31,661 nt of DNA from JAUPTX01 sp964550665 (GTDB taxonomy: Bacteria > Patescibacteriota > Minisyncoccia > Phycocordibacterales > CSBR16-119), in assembly GCA_964550665.1 (NCBI GenBank), contig CAZJZW010000002.1, positions 1 to 31,661 on the forward strand, given 5' to 3'. Shown one piece after another: positions 20,029 through 28,108 of the stretch. A model generated the notes under the pieces. It searched no databases, had not been told where the DNA came from, and saw only the letters and a list, made by a program, of their open reading frames with translations. Numbering within the stretch: position 1 is the first letter of the stretch; the number at the start of each line of letters is the position of its first letter. Made by a program: the position numbers and the translations under genes.

Positions 20029-20742
20029 TTAAAGAGTCTTGAGTATAAAAAGCTCTAGATCTGTAGCCAGATTTTCACCTCGACGATCATCGTGATATAA
20101 AAATACTAGATTTTTCAAAGCATTTTTAAGCTTTTCTTCTTCCCAAACCTTCGAAGCTCCGATTGTCTTTTTAAAAACAAAAGGATTTAGACCTGTTTTT
20201 TTAATATCTTCATCACTGGAAGTCTTTCCTTTCACTAAAATCAAGTTTTTTATAGACCAAATTAAAATATTTGCCACATCCATCGCTGGAACATTGTTTT
20301 TCAAAGCTTTTTGAAGTAAAACCCAAGTTTGCTTCTTATCTTTTCTAGAAAAAGCATCTGTTAGAGAGAAAATATTGAATTTATCATCCTTTTTTAAGGT
20401 GACATCAAAAAAGTTAATGTTTTTAACCTTTTTTTCAATAGGCTTCAGGTCTGTTTTGGTCAGACCAGACTCGAGAAAGAAGAAAACGTTCTCTGAGCCT
20501 TCAATTTCTTTAGCTTTCTTGAAAATAACAGACCTGTTAGATTCGTCAGATAAGACAGAGTCTAATATAAGAGCGGTTTTTGTCCCAAACAAACTTTGGC
20601 TTTCTATATAGTTTTCAAACTCCGCGATATTAAACGTATTTTCATCCATATAAACCTTGTCGTATAGAGAAAAGCGCTTGAAATCTAATTCAAACGCTTT
20701 CTTTTTATTTTCAAAGTTTTTCCCAGAGTATACGTATATCAT
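20029..20742 (-). CDS. holA: DNA polymerase III delta subunit (HolA-like)
   Basis: A 237-residue protein matching the clamp-loader delta subunit, which opens the sliding clamp; it is shorter than the usual 330 or so residues. MIYVYSGKNFENKKKAFE replaces the normal ATP-fold start without a P-loop, SLFGTKTALILDSVL is the conserved second strand, and the C-terminal domain ends with LKNLVFLYHDDRRGENLATD, typical of delta. The middle (ANILIWSIKNLILVKG) also fits. It starts 13 bases after the methyltransferase-like gene, in the same direction. Assignment is good but rests on the C-terminal domain. Confidence 0.82.
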   Translation of the reverse strand: MIYVYSGKNFENKKKAFELDFKRFSLYDKVYMDENTFNIAEFENYIESQSLFGTKTALILDSVLSDESNRSVIFKKAKEIEGSENVFFFLESGLTKTDLKPIEKKVKNINFFDVTLKKDDKFNIFSLTDAFSRKDKKQTWVLLQKALKNNVPAMDVANILIWSIKNLILVKGKTSSDEDIKKTGLNPFVFKKTIGASKVWEEEKLKNALKNLVFLYHDDRRGENLATDLELFILKTL

Positions 20743-20755
20743 CGCCTTTTTTAGA

Positions 20756-21223
20756 CTACAACCACTTTCTCACTTTACTCTTATATTCTTTATACAGGTC
20801 ACCATGTCTCTCTTCAAGAAGAGCCTCTTCTTTACCTAAAAAGTATATATTAACGATAATTCCAGAAAGGATTGATGTTCCGATAATAAAAGGAGTGTTT
20901 AAAATAAGCCCAAGACCAATTAAAAGGAAGCTAAGACCCAGATATTTAGGATTTCGAGTATATTTGTATGGTCCACTACTAAAATCATCTACGTGTCCCA
21001 CGTTCTTCGATTTTCTCTTGTGAGAATACTCCTCGCCGTGTTTTTCTGCAGAATAGATAACCAATGTAGCAAGAACTACTAATGCCAGACCAATATACTG
21101 ATTCAAAGGTTCAGCCATAAATCTCATTGGGAAGAAAATATCGAGCAAAACTCCTAAGAAAAGCCCTAGGGCAAAAACTGAAATCGAATATGAACTTAAA
21201 TGTGATACGCTATTTTTTTCCAT
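20756..21223 (-). CDS. Isoprenylcysteine carboxyl methyltransferase-family membrane protein
   Basis: A 155-residue membrane protein of the ICMT/PEMT-like superfamily (NnrU-like relatives included). It has four or five membrane segments, and the C-terminal cofactor region reads GPYKYTRNPKYLGLSFLLIG followed by EEALLEERHGDLYKEYKSKV. In the family this region binds S-adenosylmethionine and methylates lipids or prenylated cysteines; the bacterial substrate is unknown. ATG 21223 is chosen because TGG-TATAAT ends 6 bases before it, which makes the longer upstream frame unlikely. Confidence 0.85.
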   Translation of the reverse strand: MEKNSVSHLSSYSISVFALGLFLGVLLDIFFPMRFMAEPLNQYIGLALVVLATLVIYSAEKHGEEYSHKRKSKNVGHVDDFSSGPYKYTRNPKYLGLSFLLIGLGLILNTPFIIGTSILSGIIVNIYFLGKEEALLEERHGDLYKEYKSKVRKWL

Positions 21224-21229
21224 AACTTC

Positions 21230-21238
21230 ATTATACCA
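21230..21238 (-). promoter_or_regulatory. Extended -10 element, leaderless start at 21223
   Basis: TGG-TATAAT on the minus strand with 6 bases to ATG 21223. Confidence 0.65.
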
Positions 21239-21274
21239 AATATTTTCTTCTAGCAAATTTAGAAGGGTTAAAAC

Positions 21275-23653
21275 TTATTTAAGCTCTCCCCAATTATTCC
21301 CTATCGCAAAATTCACATTAAGAGGAACCTCTGGAATATATTTAATAAAAGAATTTTCTAACACATGTTCCATCGTATCTTCGATAATCTTTGAGGCTTT
21401 CTCTGCGACAGATTCTTCTATTTCATAGATTAGTTCATCATGAATTTGTAAAATCGGGAAAACTTTGTCGTTTAAGCCTTCCTTATCGATTCGCCCATCT
21501 ATCATCTTCATTGCAAGCTTGATAATATCTGCAGAAGTCCCCTGTATCGGCGCATTGATAGCCATTCGCTCTGCCATCGCACGAATAAATGGAAGTGTGG
21601 AGTTTATCCCTCCAAAGTAACGCCGTCGCTTAAAGAGTGTTTCTGTATACCCGAACTTTCTAACAAAGTTTTTCGTATCATCTAAATAATTTTTGATTGA
21701 ACCAAACTGCTCAAAATATTCATCATAAAACTTTTGCGCTTCTTCTTTACTTGTTCCAATATTTTTCTTTAAAGCTAAAACTCCCATTCCGTAGAGAATC
21801 CCGAAGTTTATGATTTTTGCCATTCGTCTCATTTCTCTATCTACTTTATCCTCTGTTACATTAAAAACTTTTGCTGCAACTGCCGCGTGAATGTCTTTTC
21901 CTTCATTAAACGTTTTTATCATATATTCGTCCCCGGCAAACATCGCCGCGATCCGAAGCTCGATTTGAGAATAATCAAATGAAACAAATTTAAAGCCGGG
22001 TGCTGCGACAAAAGCATTTCTTATAGCGCGACCCAGATCACTTCGTGTAGGGATATTTTGCAAGTTTGGATTGTTCGAAGAAAATCTACCAGTCGAAGAT
22101 CCGTGTTGAATAAACTCTGCGTGAAGTCGCCCATCTTCTCTTACCAAGTCCGGCAACACATCTATATAAGTAGACAGAAGCTTTTGAAGTTCACGAAAAT
22201 CCATTATTTTTTTTATAATCTCATATTCATCTTCTAGTTTTTCAAGAGTAGAAATGTCTGTTGAATATCCTCCGCTAGCTGACTTTTTAATTCCCTTCGT
22301 CGGGAGAGCCATTTTAGTAAACAAAATTTCTGAAAGTTGCTTAGGAGACTTTATGTTAAATTCTTCACCAGCTATTTTATAAATGTCTTTTTCTAAAACA
22401 TCTAATTTTTTGTGATAGTCTTTGCTTAAAACTTTTAAATATTTTGTGTCGAGTAGAACTCCTCGGTCTTCCATTTTTTTAATCACAGGAATGATCGGCG
22501 CTTCGATTTCTTCATAAACTTTTTCAAGATTTCTTTTCTTCACTTCTTTCCAAATAATCTTCTTTGCTTCATCAAAACTTCTCGTTTTTGCAAAGTCTAA
22601 AATATCATCAATTTTTGGATTGGTTTTTTCAGAGTCAATAAGCCAAAGTGCAATAGAAACTTTTCGGAGTTCTTCATCGCTAACACTTTGCGTTTCCTGC
22701 TGATCTTCTATAGCTTCAACTTGAGTATTTTCTCCGGTTATCACTTTTCTAAACCGGCTACCCAAACTTTTAAATTCAAATCTTTCAAAAACTTTTTCAA
22801 TATGTTTAAAATCCACTGATTCTTTCCAGTGTTTTTCTGGTAAAGAAAACTCCACCGGAACATCTCGCATGATAGTCGCTAGCGTTTTTGAAAACAGAGC
22901 TTCTTCTTCTCCTTCTTCGAGAAGCTTAACTATTCGGTCGGTGATTCCAGCTTTCTTGAAAGCCTCTTTACTCTTCTTTAATTTTTTATAGATATCTTCA
23001 ATGCTTCCAAATTCTGTGATGAGTGTTGTCGCTGTTTTTTCTCCAATCCCAACAATCCCGATTATGTTATCTGATGGATCACCTCGAAGACCTTTATAGT
23101 CTGGCAACATTTTTGGACCAAAACCAAACCGGTCTTTCACTGCTTTTTCATCATACAAAACAGTGTCAGTAAGACCACGCTTTAAGGTGAAAACCTGGAC
23201 TTGTTTTTTATCTACAAGCTGAAGGGTATCCATATCACCTGAGGAAATTATCACTTCGTTGTCGTTGTCTTTTTTTAAAATCTCAGCCAGTGTTCCTAGT
23301 AAATCATCAGCTTCATACCCTTTCTTTTCGTAATACGGAATAGAAAATGCATCCATCAGTGCTCTCGACTTTTTTATCTGATCATTTAATTCGTCGTCGT
23401 TTTTCTTTCTGTTTGCTTTGTACGTCGAAGCCTGCTCACTTCGAAATGTTCCACCCGGCATATCGTAACAAGCAATAATATAGTCTGGATTCAAAGTACT
23501 TGCGATAGAGAGAATCATCGTAGATAGTCCGTAAAGCGCACCGGTAGGCTCGCCACTGGCGGTAGAAAAATCAGGCAAGGCGTGATAAGCGCGATGAATA
23601 ATCGCATGTGTATCAAGTAAAACTATTCTTTTTTTATTTTTTAAGTCAGGCAT
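21275..23653 (-). CDS. polA: DNA polymerase I
   Basis: A 792-residue family A polymerase. Residues 1 to about 300 form the 5'-3' exonuclease (LLDTHAIIHRAYHALP, YEADDLLGTLAE, SSGDMDTLQLVD, and helix-hairpin-helix GLRGDPSDNIIGIVGIGEKT). The polymerase domain has motif A SFDYSQIELR (Asp about 560), motif B RRMAKIINFGILYG and motif C LQIHDELIYE (Asp about 739), all intact. Between them (about residues 310-385) the 3'-5' exonuclease region is cut to roughly 80 residues and lacks its metal-binding acids, so it should not proofread. It starts 2 bases after the tsaE stop. Confidence 0.96.
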   Translation of the reverse strand: MPDLKNKKRIVLLDTHAIIHRAYHALPDFSTASGEPTGALYGLSTMILSIASTLNPDYIIACYDMPGGTFRSEQASTYKANRKKNDDELNDQIKKSRALMDAFSIPYYEKKGYEADDLLGTLAEILKKDNDNEVIISSGDMDTLQLVDKKQVQVFTLKRGLTDTVLYDEKAVKDRFGFGPKMLPDYKGLRGDPSDNIIGIVGIGEKTATTLITEFGSIEDIYKKLKKSKEAFKKAGITDRIVKLLEEGEEEALFSKTLATIMRDVPVEFSLPEKHWKESVDFKHIEKVFERFEFKSLGSRFRKVITGENTQVEAIEDQQETQSVSDEELRKVSIALWLIDSEKTNPKIDDILDFAKTRSFDEAKKIIWKEVKKRNLEKVYEEIEAPIIPVIKKMEDRGVLLDTKYLKVLSKDYHKKLDVLEKDIYKIAGEEFNIKSPKQLSEILFTKMALPTKGIKKSASGGYSTDISTLEKLEDEYEIIKKIMDFRELQKLLSTYIDVLPDLVREDGRLHAEFIQHGSSTGRFSSNNPNLQNIPTRSDLGRAIRNAFVAAPGFKFVSFDYSQIELRIAAMFAGDEYMIKTFNEGKDIHAAVAAKVFNVTEDKVDREMRRMAKIINFGILYGMGVLALKKNIGTSKEEAQKFYDEYFEQFGSIKNYLDDTKNFVRKFGYTETLFKRRRYFGGINSTLPFIRAMAERMAINAPIQGTSADIIKLAMKMIDGRIDKEGLNDKVFPILQIHDELIYEIEESVAEKASKIIEDTMEHVLENSFIKYIPEVPLNVNFAIGNNWGELK

Positions 23654-23655
23654 AT

Positions 23656-24111
23656 TTAATATATTATTTTTCTTTCGTCACCTTCTCCGTGCTCGATTTT
23701 TATTTCTATCATACCGGCTGGTGCATTTTCCCAAATCTGATTCGGCCACTCTACAAACAAAATATTTGAATTATCATTTTTATAATCTTCCCATTTTATA
23801 GCTTCTAAACTTTTCTCATCTTCTAGTCTGTATAAGTCCATATGAACCAATCTTTTAAACTCGTGATTTTCCTTATGTCTATTTTCTTCGGTTATTTCAT
23901 ATATCTTTTGAATAACAAATGTCGGACTTAAGATAGTTTCTTGTACTTCAAAAAACTCTGCGACGCCTTTCATAAAAGTAGTCTTTCCTGCGCCCAGCTC
24001 CCCCACGAGCCCAACAAAAATGGGACCTTTTTTCTGCCTAGAAATAATATCTTTTATAATCTCCTCTGCCACTTTTTTAGTTTCATTGGGAGAGTTTGTT
24101 ATGTATTCCAT
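23656..24111 (-). CDS. tsaE: tRNA threonylcarbamoyladenosine biosynthesis ATPase TsaE
   Basis: A 151-residue P-loop ATPase needed to form the t6A modification at position 37 of tRNAs reading ANN codons, with TsaB/C/D. GLVGELGAGKTTFMKG is the Walker A loop, SPTFVIQKIYE the conserved switch, HMDLYRLED and FVEWPNQI the later signatures. Length is typical. TGT-TAAAAT ends 6 bases before ATG 24111 with no Shine-Dalgarno sequence. polA follows after 2 bases, so both share a transcript. Confidence 0.95.
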   Translation of the reverse strand: MEYITNSPNETKKVAEEIIKDIISRQKKGPIFVGLVGELGAGKTTFMKGVAEFFEVQETILSPTFVIQKIYEITEENRHKENHEFKRLVHMDLYRLEDEKSLEAIKWEDYKNDNSNILFVEWPNQIWENAPAGMIEIKIEHGEGDERKIIY

Positions 24112-24117
24112 GAGTCT

Positions 24118-24126
24118 ATTTTAACA
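24118..24126 (-). promoter_or_regulatory. Extended -10 element of tsaE, leaderless
   Basis: TGT-TAAAAT on the minus strand with 6 bases to ATG 24111; it overlaps the last T of the neighbouring terminator. Confidence 0.6.
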
Positions 24127-24158
24127 CAAAAGCCCGACGCTTCGCGTCGGGCTTTTGT
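24126..24158 (-). terminator. Terminator of the Fn3-like surface protein gene
   Basis: ACAAAAGCCCGACGC pairs perfectly with GCGTCGGGCTTTTGT around three bases. An almost identical terminator ends pilB at 29832-29864, with paired changes (A:T to G:C) that keep the stem. Confidence 0.93.
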
Positions 24159-24176
24159 TTCTATTTTATTAGCAAT

Positions 24177-25691
24177 TTACTTAGCTATTTTAATTCCATC
24201 TTCCTTCTTTTCTTCCTCTTCTTTTTCTTCCTTATCTTTAGATAATTTTCTAGCGATAAGTACGATCATGAAGATAACAACTACAATCAGTAACCATCCA
24301 ACAATAGAAGTTGGGAAGAATTTTCCTGCAAATATCGAAGTTGCAGATTGGTTAGGATTTCCTCCAACAACTGCAATAATTGAGTAACTTAGTGAGTCAA
24401 CTTTTGTTCCTGAGATTGTAGGATGATCGTGAACACCTAAAAGCGAAGCGATAAGAATAGTTTCTGCTCCTGCTGCCTTTGGCACATTAACCACAATAAA
24501 GAATTCTCCTTTTATGTCTTTCGGTAATGTTTCAATAGAAAGCACTACTGTATGACTTGGTTTTGAATATACACCTAGAGTTGAACTTTTAAATTCAGTT
24601 TCTTTTGCAAGCTCGACTTGAATTGTTACATTATTTAGATCTTTTCCAGACATGTTCTTGTAAGAGATCGTATAGGTAATAGTATCTCCTACTTCAACCT
24701 TATCTACATTAGAACTAATATCAAGCGCTAAGAAATTTTCGTTAGTTACCGTAGTAACAACTGGAGTTTCTGGCTTTGGCTCACTTGGTGTAACTGGTGG
24801 TTTTGGAGTTGTTGAACCAGTGTTAGTAGGCGCTGTATAGCCACTTGTTTTAAAGGTTCTAATATCACCATAGAATGTTCCTTCGTCATTTTGAACAACA
24901 AATTTGAAGTAATAGGAAGTGTTTGGAGATAGGTTTAGTATTTGTCTTGAAATACTATGTGAACCTGTTCCAATGGATTGATTTGGAGTTCTATTTCCCA
25001 TTGCAGTCGTTACTCCATATTCAAACCAAGAGTTACCTGCTCCACCATCATTGATGATAGAAAGCCCATTTAGGTAAGCCATGTTTGTACTTACGCCAGT
25101 GGCATATGAAGTGATCGCAGTAACATCATCTTGAGTTCCATTTCCATTTCCATTGTTATTATTGTCATCGTCGTCATCATCATTGTCGTTGTTATTATTG
25201 TCATCGTCTGTTGTAAACGATCTTACAGAACCAGAGCTATCGTTTGTACAAGCTCGGAAATAGTATGTTTCATCTGAATCAAGTCCAGAAACTGTTCGAG
25301 AGAATTCATCTCCGTCATCAAAATCTCCTGAAACACTGTACTCGAGGTCATCGTCTGAACAAGAAGGTGTTGAGTCATTGTCATCTAAAACAAACCAAAC
25401 ATCTACATTGCTTCCGTTTGTAACTTCTCCTTGAAGTTTTGCAGAATCTTCATCGATACTTGTTGCAGAATATGTCGAGACTTGGTCGTCTCCGTCATTA
25501 TCATTGTCGTTGTCGTCGTCATCATCATTGTCGTTGTTTCCGTTATTAGATGAACCGCCGCCGAAATCAATGTCCACTAATTCTGACCCGTTCCAATATG
25601 TTGCACCATGCGTAGTATTAGCAAATAAACCAGAGAAAGAGAACACCAGTACGAATGCGAAAATATTTAGTTTTTTGATTGTATTTTTCAT
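24177..25691 (-). CDS. Secreted or surface protein with Fn3-like domains and C-terminal anchor
   Basis: A 504-residue protein. A signal peptide (IFAFVLVFSFSGLFANTTHGA) ends near residue 29. Two Asp/Asn-rich low-complexity linkers (near 50-68 and 165-185) separate Fn3-like beta domains (YSATSIDEDSAKLQGEVTNG, then SPNTSYYFKFVVQNDEGTFY). A Pro/Thr linker and a DUF11-like repeat domain (VDKVEVGDTITYTISYKNMS) follow. A final membrane helix (IVGWLLIVVVIFMIVLIARK) and a Lys/Glu tail end it. The Asp-rich linkers may bind calcium. It probably sits on the cell surface, perhaps in attachment to a host cell. A strong promoter lies at 25740-25768 and a small CCTGT/ACAGG hairpin is in the leader. Confidence 0.8.
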   Translation of the reverse strand: MKNTIKKLNIFAFVLVFSFSGLFANTTHGATYWNGSELVDIDFGGGSSNNGNNDNDDDDDNDNDNDGDDQVSTYSATSIDEDSAKLQGEVTNGSNVDVWFVLDDNDSTPSCSDDDLEYSVSGDFDDGDEFSRTVSGLDSDETYYFRACTNDSSGSVRSFTTDDDNNNNDNDDDDDDNNNNGNGNGTQDDVTAITSYATGVSTNMAYLNGLSIINDGGAGNSWFEYGVTTAMGNRTPNQSIGTGSHSISRQILNLSPNTSYYFKFVVQNDEGTFYGDIRTFKTSGYTAPTNTGSTTPKPPVTPSEPKPETPVVTTVTNENFLALDISSNVDKVEVGDTITYTISYKNMSGKDLNNVTIQVELAKETEFKSSTLGVYSKPSHTVVLSIETLPKDIKGEFFIVVNVPKAAGAETILIASLLGVHDHPTISGTKVDSLSYSIIAVVGGNPNQSATSIFAGKFFPTSIVGWLLIVVVIFMIVLIARKLSKDKEEKEEEEKKEDGIKIAK

Positions 25692-25739
25692 ATATTGTGT
25701 GTCCTGTTTTTCACAGGTCTATTAATTTATAACAAGTAT

Positions 25740-25768
25740 ATTATAGCACTTTACAAAACTTTTGTCAA
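25740..25768 (-). promoter_or_regulatory. Promoter of the Fn3-like surface protein gene
   Basis: TTGACA (25768-25763), a 17-base spacer ending TGC, and TATAAT (25745-25740) on the minus strand; consensus in every element. Confidence 0.88.
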
Positions 25769-25870
25769 GTACTATTTTCTTCAAATCAGCCATTTAAACC
25801 TTATAAATAAAGGGTTTTTATTAAAAACATTTTTAAATGTTCGATATTTCTATCAAAAACTTAATAATGT

Positions 25871-25911
25871 GGGGAAGGCTTTGCGCCTTCCCCGACCTCC
25901 AAATCCGGAGG
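25871..25911. terminator. Two GC-rich hairpins after the 25932-27932 gene
   Basis: GGGGAAGGC (25871-25879) pairs with GCCTTCCCC (25885-25893), and CCTCC (25896-25900) with GGAGG (25907-25911). They lie 20-60 bases past the stop codon of the minus-strand gene but have no good T-run, so termination is probable rather than certain. Confidence 0.55.
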
Positions 25912-25931
25912 ATTTCACTATTTTCTTCGTG

Positions 25932-27932
25932 TTAGCGACGCTTTGGGCCAGAATTTGACTGACGCATGGGCTTCGCTTGAAGCTGTTGTGGTGCTGACCT
26001 CATCGGTTTAGCACTCCTTTGTTGTGTCCTTTGTGGAACACTGACGTTTGGAGCACCTCCGCGCTGTGACCCTCGCTGTTGTATCTGCGGCTTTGAACCA
26101 CCTCCTCGATTAACGTTTCCACCATTCCTTTGTGAAGGTTTCGTGTTTCCGTAAACCGAAGTGTTGTTCATACTTCCCTGGTTACGATTTGGCTTAGTTT
26201 GCACCCTATTACTAGAGACGCTCACTTGACCATTTCTATTACCGCGAGAAGGTGTGTTAGCCACACGACCAGAACTCATACCGCTACCAGGTTTTGTGTT
26301 CGGTGCACTTTGCACTGAATTGTTTCCCTGGCGACGATTACTGCTAGTCGAAGCGAACTCATTGTTGCTATTTCCAGCAGGTTTGACCGGCTTGGTAGCA
26401 CCATGAGAACGCGGAAGAGTGACACTACTCCTATCATCATTTACTGGCTTGGCTCCACTATTACTAGCGGTGCGTCCACCAATTGTTGATGAATGAGAAG
26501 CAGGAAGCTTCAACAAAGGAATGTCACGACTTGCCATAGGCGGGTCGATCCGTCCTTCTTTAGTCTGTGGCGTTGTTTTTGAAGACGACGCCGTCAGATC
26601 TTTCGTTGGAGCAATATCCATCAAGCTTTCAGTCCGCAGGGACTTGTTACCAGAGGCGGGAACAGCGAAGGACTTCTCGTCAGCCGAAGCCAATTCGTAA
26701 TCCTGTTCTGTTTCTACAGCGGAGTTGTCAGTGACGACGTTGGATTTCCATACGCCGTAACCATTGTTATATCCACCACCATATCCTGCAGGACTCCAGC
26801 CAACACCAGAACCGAGCCAGTTGATACCGGTGATTCCGTTCGCTGTCCAAACAAATGATGTACTAGATCCACCGTAACCGTAGTTTGGCTGACAGAAGTT
26901 GTTATTGACATATCCACAGCCTGAGCTCCAACCGAAGTTGATACCGAAGCCAGCAGAGAAACCACAACCGCCATAGCCGTAGCCACCACCCCAACCACCT
27001 CCATACACAGGAGTGTAGTAAGGATAGTAAGTCGACGCCATTATAGGTGTTGTTACCAAACCCCAGCCACCATCGTAAAAACCATTGCGGGTTTTCCACG
27101 ACATATCGTTACGATAAGGCCAGCGTGAACGACGCCCGTCATATGCCACTTCATACATACCCGTTGTCGGATTGTAGAAACTGAGCACATCACGTTTTCC
27201 AAGGTTGTCCTTGCGCACAAGCTCTGGAGTATAAGTGCTGTCGGACTTCGTTGTGTCAGCCTTTGCAGATTTCTCCGCCCCAGTTGAACCAGCTGAAGCT
27301 GCAGCACCTCCTTCAACCTCTTCAGAGGGTACGAAGGATTTAAAGATGCGACTCGTTCCCACCTGATCGGACTTCGTTGTGTCAGCCTTTGCAGATTTCT
27401 CCGCCCCAGTTGAACCAGCTGAAGCTGCAGCACCTCCTTCAACCTCTTCAGAGGGTACGAAGGATTTAAAGATGCGACTCGTTCCCACCTGATTGGCTTG
27501 GAGCAAGAAACCAAGATCTCCTTCGTCCTCTGATGCAATGCGCACCCAGTTCGAAAGGTCCAAAATAGCATATTCCAGGATGGTATCCTGAAGCACTACC
27601 TCGGTCACAGTACCCGCAGAAGAGACTTCTGAAAGGGTGTGAGTTCCGGGTCCCACATTTGAGGAAAACCTCATTTCGGTGTTCTGCTCGGTCAACATCG
27701 ACTCGAACGCTTTCCCTTTCAGAGGGATTTTAGTTCCGTCGATTGCCAATGAGTTGGTGTATGCATATGCCTTGGATGTTTCCAATGCATGCTTGAATTC
27801 CTTGAGCATGACGTTCTTTTGTGCCTTGCTCTTGAATTCAATCGGTGTAACGGACTTGCGGTCCGATTGTTGCGCCGATACTGGCTTAGCCAGCATCATA
27901 AACGCGAAGAAAATGACAAGGAGCTGTTTCAT
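25932..27932 (-). CDS. Large secreted low-complexity protein, possibly acquired
   Basis: A 666-residue protein with a signal peptide (MKQLLVIFFAFMMLAKPVSA, cleavage near 21). Residues about 22-146 form a mixed domain of no known family (LEYAILDLSNWVRIASEDEG). Residues about 147-230 are a 42-residue segment (QVGTSRIFKSFVPSEEVEGG at its start) repeated twice without change. Residues about 270-400 are Gly/Tyr/Trp/Asn-rich (YGGGWGGGYGYGGCGFS), and the rest is rich in Ser, Asn, Arg, Gln and Pro. The DNA is visibly richer in G+C than its neighbours. Overall composition resembles secreted proteins of Bacteroidota, which suggests transfer, but homology is unproven. Function unknown. Confidence 0.75.
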   Translation of the reverse strand: MKQLLVIFFAFMMLAKPVSAQQSDRKSVTPIEFKSKAQKNVMLKEFKHALETSKAYAYTNSLAIDGTKIPLKGKAFESMLTEQNTEMRFSSNVGPGTHTLSEVSSAGTVTEVVLQDTILEYAILDLSNWVRIASEDEGDLGFLLQANQVGTSRIFKSFVPSEEVEGGAAASAGSTGAEKSAKADTTKSDQVGTSRIFKSFVPSEEVEGGAAASAGSTGAEKSAKADTTKSDSTYTPELVRKDNLGKRDVLSFYNPTTGMYEVAYDGRRSRWPYRNDMSWKTRNGFYDGGWGLVTTPIMASTYYPYYTPVYGGGWGGGYGYGGCGFSAGFGINFGWSSGCGYVNNNFCQPNYGYGGSSTSFVWTANGITGINWLGSGVGWSPAGYGGGYNNGYGVWKSNVVTDNSAVETEQDYELASADEKSFAVPASGNKSLRTESLMDIAPTKDLTASSSKTTPQTKEGRIDPPMASRDIPLLKLPASHSSTIGGRTASNSGAKPVNDDRSSVTLPRSHGATKPVKPAGNSNNEFASTSSNRRQGNNSVQSAPNTKPGSGMSSGRVANTPSRGNRNGQVSVSSNRVQTKPNRNQGSMNNTSVYGNTKPSQRNGGNVNRGGGSKPQIQQRGSQRGGAPNVSVPQRTQQRSAKPMRSAPQQLQAKPMRQSNSGPKRR
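27241..27492. repeat. Perfect 126-bp tandem duplication
   Basis: 27241-27366 and 27367-27492 are identical at every base as read. The period is 42 codons, so the frame is kept. No divergence between copies points to a very recent duplication, slippage, or an assembly artefact. Confidence 0.95.
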
Positions 27933-28000
27933 GATTCTCGGGTTTTATCGTGATTTGTTGAGTTTCTGATTGTCTGAGTCCAAGACTCATTTCTACATAC

Positions 28001-28029
28001 AATATAGCATATTCGAGGACTTTTGTCAA
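28001..28029 (-). promoter_or_regulatory. Promoter of the 25932-27932 gene
   Basis: TTGACA (28029-28024), a 17-base spacer ending TGC, and TATATT (28006-28001). The leader of about 60 nt holds a GAGTC/GACTC hairpin. Confidence 0.82.
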
Positions 28030-28094
28030 GCGGTTACCCCTGCTCTGCCTTTTGATTTTCCCCTTATAAAATAGGCTGTTTTTTTGACTTACTA

Positions 28095-28100
28095 TATAAT
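28095..28100 (+). promoter_or_regulatory. -10 element of pilB
   Basis: TATAAT ends 8 bases before ATG 28109; no -35 box at the right spacing. Near-leaderless. Confidence 0.5.
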
Positions 28101-28108
28101 ATTCTGGT

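Noticed and set aside
27241..27492. CRISPR or VNTR array
   Set aside because: Only two adjacent copies without spacers, in frame within a coding sequence.
26714..27571. Minus-strand frames of 65-172 codons inside the large secreted gene
   Set aside because: They are out-of-frame readings of Gly/Tyr-rich and duplicated DNA in the main gene and have no start signals.
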